Shown here: positions 62,090 through 64,000 of the stretch, piece by piece
How positions within the stretch are numbered: the first letter of the stretch is position 1
How the letters are laid out: each line of letters begins with the position of its first letter
NCBI GenBank assembly: GCA_037968995.1
Contig: JBBKWP010000363.1
Location: 1 to 64,000 of the forward strand
Direction: 5' to 3'
From: JAEXNA01 sp037968995
GTDB taxonomy: Bacteria; Vulcanimicrobiota; Xenobia; Xenobiales; JADMJV01
DNA: 64,000 bases
Notes under the pieces: generated by a model
Told to the model about the DNA's origin: nothing
Database searches by the model: none
Seen by the model: the letters and a program-made list of their open reading frames with translations, nothing else
Made by a program: the position numbers and the translations under genes

Positions 62090-63844
62090 TTACCGAGAAG
62101 AGACCCCAGAATCCTTCTTACTTTGAGTTTTCTTCCAAGCTTTGAACATTTCTTCCACCACCGGGGCGGCCACCTCTCCCCCGTAGCCGCCAGAACCTTC
62201 GAAAAAGGCGAGCCCCACGACTTCGGGTTTGGTGGCCGGGGCCCATCCGACGAACCAAGTGTGGTTGAGGCCCAAAGGGTTGTCCACCGTCGTTGGAGCC
62301 TCAGCCGTTCCGGTCTTACCCGCGACGTCTAAGTCCGGGACATAGACGTTGGCGGCGGTTCCATATAGGGTCGCGCCAAGGGTTCCCCGCCAAAGTGGCG
62401 CGAGCGCCTTTTCATTAGCCCACGCGGTTTTCACTAGATGGGGTTTCGATCGCACTATATGTGGGGTGACATCCGTCCCGGTCAGGAGACGGGCGGTTGC
62501 TGTGAGAAGTTGTATCGGGGTCACCAGAAGAAAGCCCTGACCGATTCCTAAATTGGCGGAGTCACCCGCATACCACGGTCGGCTATGATGTTTTCGAACA
62601 TAAGCGGGGTCCGGCAACAGGCCAGGGTTTTCCCCTGGAAGATCGATCCCCGTTTTCCCACCAAAACCCAAGTCCTGGGCGGTGGCCAACAGTTCTTCGA
62701 CCGGCATCCTGGTGGCAAGATCGTAGAAAACCGTGTCGCAAGAAACAGCAATGGCCTCCTCGAAAGTCAGAAAGCCATGGCCGCTTGTGTTGAAACAGTG
62801 AAAAACCGTTTGGCCGATCGTCTTGCTTCCGGTGCAGTAGAAGCGTTCGTCGGCCCAAGTGGGATGTTTGCGGAGGACGGCCGCGGCGGTGACGAGTTTA
62901 AAGGTCGACGCTGGCGGATATAGACCGGCGATGGCTCGATTGACCAGCGGAGCGACGGGATCGTTGAGGAGTTGATCGACCTTCTTGTCTCCGGTCAGAA
63001 ACAGTCGCGGGGAGAACTGAGGCCGACACGCCAGGCTGAGGATCTCCCCTGTTGATACGTCCATCAGGATGGCAACGGCCGGGGCCTTGGCTCTTCGGTT
63101 GGGACGCTCGACCAAGGATTGAAGGACGCTGTCGATTTTGCTCTCTGCCGCTTTCTGGATCTCAAGGTCTAAGCACGTGACCAAGTCTTTCCCGTCCTGC
63201 GCCTCGAACTCTTTGATCAAACCCAGCGGGACCCCGGTAGCGGAGAGGAGCATGGTCCGGATCCCCTCGATCCCGCGGAGTTGGGAATCGTAGAATGCCT
63301 CGAGCCCGTCCACTCCTTTCGTCGTCACTCGCTCGCCGACGGAACCTTCGATAGCTTCTTCGCGGACGTAGCCAAGAAGATGACAGGCTAACTGGTCGTG
63401 GGGATAGGCGCGAGTGGAAATCTCCTGAATTTCGAGTGCCGAACTTCGACTCACCAAGTCTGAACCGGCGGCCAGCGCCGCGTACTCCAAGGGGACAGAC
63501 TGACCCTTGAGGAGCTTCTCAGTGCGCTCCTTGCCGAACAATTTCGCAAGGGCGGTCTGCAGTCCCGGTTCAGGAACGCCGTAGCGCTTGAGGCGCAAGA
63601 GAAATCTAGGAACGTGGTCTACAAGGACCCGTCCCGTGCGGTCCAGGATGCGACCCCGTTCCGGCGGTTCAAGAAGGTTAGTGGTCTGTTGCTCACGGGC
63701 GCGTTGCGACCATCGCGTCGGCCCTCCCATTTGCAACCAAAGGATTTTACCCAGTACCAAAAGCGTGGTCACCATAAGCAGACAGACGACGAGCGCGAAG
63801 CGCCGGCTAGAATATCCATGAAGATAGAGATCCGCACCCGTCAT
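62090..63844 (-). CDS. mrdA: Penicillin-binding protein 2, peptidoglycan transpeptidase
   Basis: 584 residues from ATG 63844 (GGAGGG about 8 bases upstream). Class B PBP: one membrane helix (FALVVCLLMVTTLLVLGKIL), dimerisation domain with RGRILDRTGRVL, transpeptidase with STFK (PASTFKLV), SxD (SCDTVFYDL) and KTG (GKTGTAEAP). The SCD form and genomic neighbourhood fit PBP2 of the elongasome rather than PBP3/FtsI. It overlaps the preceding mreD-like gene by ATGA and is 60 bases before ftsZ. Confidence 0.93.
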   Translation of the reverse strand: MTGADLYLHGYSSRRFALVVCLLMVTTLLVLGKILWLQMGGPTRWSQRAREQQTTNLLEPPERGRILDRTGRVLVDHVPRFLLRLKRYGVPEPGLQTALAKLFGKERTEKLLKGQSVPLEYAALAAGSDLVSRSSALEIQEISTRAYPHDQLACHLLGYVREEAIEGSVGERVTTKGVDGLEAFYDSQLRGIEGIRTMLLSATGVPLGLIKEFEAQDGKDLVTCLDLEIQKAAESKIDSVLQSLVERPNRRAKAPAVAILMDVSTGEILSLACRPQFSPRLFLTGDKKVDQLLNDPVAPLVNRAIAGLYPPASTFKLVTAAAVLRKHPTWADERFYCTGSKTIGQTVFHCFNTSGHGFLTFEEAIAVSCDTVFYDLATRMPVEELLATAQDLGFGGKTGIDLPGENPGLLPDPAYVRKHHSRPWYAGDSANLGIGQGFLLVTPIQLLTATARLLTGTDVTPHIVRSKPHLVKTAWANEKALAPLWRGTLGATLYGTAANVYVPDLDVAGKTGTAEAPTTVDNPLGLNHTWFVGWAPATKPEVVGLAFFEGSGGYGGEVAAPVVEEMFKAWKKTQSKKDSGVSSR

Positions 63845-64000
63845 CGTGGGTCCCTCCTCGGCCCCAAAAGGCTGCGAAACAGCAAAAGAAAAAGTATGTT
63901 GGGCCAAGCTTCGGCCAGAAGGGATCCGGCCAAAGTGGTTCCCGAGATCGTGAGACTCACAGGGACTCCCGAAAAACTCATCATCAGGAGCTTACCGGTG
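63841..64000 (-). CDS. mreD: Partial CDS, C-terminus of probable MreD
   Basis: The frame runs in from the right edge and stops at TGA 63841-63843, overlapping the PBP2 start. It encodes 53 residues with a hydrophobic stretch (GSLLAEAWPNILFLLLFRSLL) and a basic end GPRRDPR. This is typical of the MreD C-terminus, and mreD directly before PBP2 is the standard order in rod-shape loci. The partial sequence does not allow proof. Confidence 0.6.
   Translation of the reverse strand, partial: TGKLLMMSFSGVPVSLTISGTTLAGSLLAEAWPNILFLLLFRSLLGPRRDPR

Overview
The window is a gene-dense bacterial chromosome segment of roughly 55-58% GC by eye. It holds about 50 protein genes, mostly in compact operons whose neighbours overlap by a few bases (ATGA, GTGA, TTGA or TAGTG junctions), and GTG or TTG starts are common. 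I see no rRNA, tRNA, CRISPR array, integrase or transposase. The mix suggests a free-living, probably aerobic member of a deep Terrabacteria-type lineage: stand-alone PASTA proteins beside rpe, Ser/Thr kinases with and without TPRs, many TPR proteins, PilT, a Rho with a long charged insert, HPPD, and a type I-beta DAHP synthase. Eremiobacterota/Xenobia is my best guess, but it is inference only.

Layout. 1-16 kb: a partial CDS end (possibly hisD), a GGDEF-EAL protein, an adenosylhomocysteinase-like protein, a vWA protein with a small partner, an HD phosphohydrolase, dcd, nicotinamidase-pilT, and a minus-strand run of two PASTA membrane proteins, rpe and a lipoprotein. 16-24 kb: a TPR protein, trkA-trkH, an MFS exporter and a Ser/Thr kinase whose 5' end holds competing hairpins. 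23.8-24.9 kb: a strongly structured, non-coding stretch resembling HEARO/omega RNA lies directly upstream of a ferritin-like stress gene. 25-31 kb: pta, an NHL-repeat protein, and an operon pairing a TPR/Lon-like protein with a Clp-like ATPase; both seem to have lost their catalytic residues. 31-36 kb: dus, an orphan McrB-like ATPase, a YfcE-type phosphoesterase, and ispG with a DsrE-like protein and a small unknown. 36-43.6 kb: a plus-strand metabolic run hppD, prs, pgi, ygfZ, thyA, unknown, aroF. 43.8-47 kb: a 903-residue low-complexity protein coupled to a 162-residue protein, possibly a toxin/immunity pair. 47-64 kb, all minus strand: mreD (partial), PBP2, ftsZ, PolX, mpg, two ABC transport systems (one ATPase split by a frameshift), rho, radical SAM, TPR kinase and a small TPR protein.

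Working together: ftsZ, PBP2, MreD and the PASTA proteins serve growth and division. The kinases lack membrane and PASTA parts, so sensing and phosphorylation seem to sit on separate polypeptides. dcd and thyA supply dTMP; prs, pgi, rpe and aroF feed pentose, nucleotide and aromatic synthesis. A recurring theme is enzymes that keep a fold but lose catalytic residues: the EAL domain, the PolX polymerase, the Clp- and Lon-like domains, the vWA MIDAS, the SAHH-like protein, and a DAHP synthase with a changed metal ligand.
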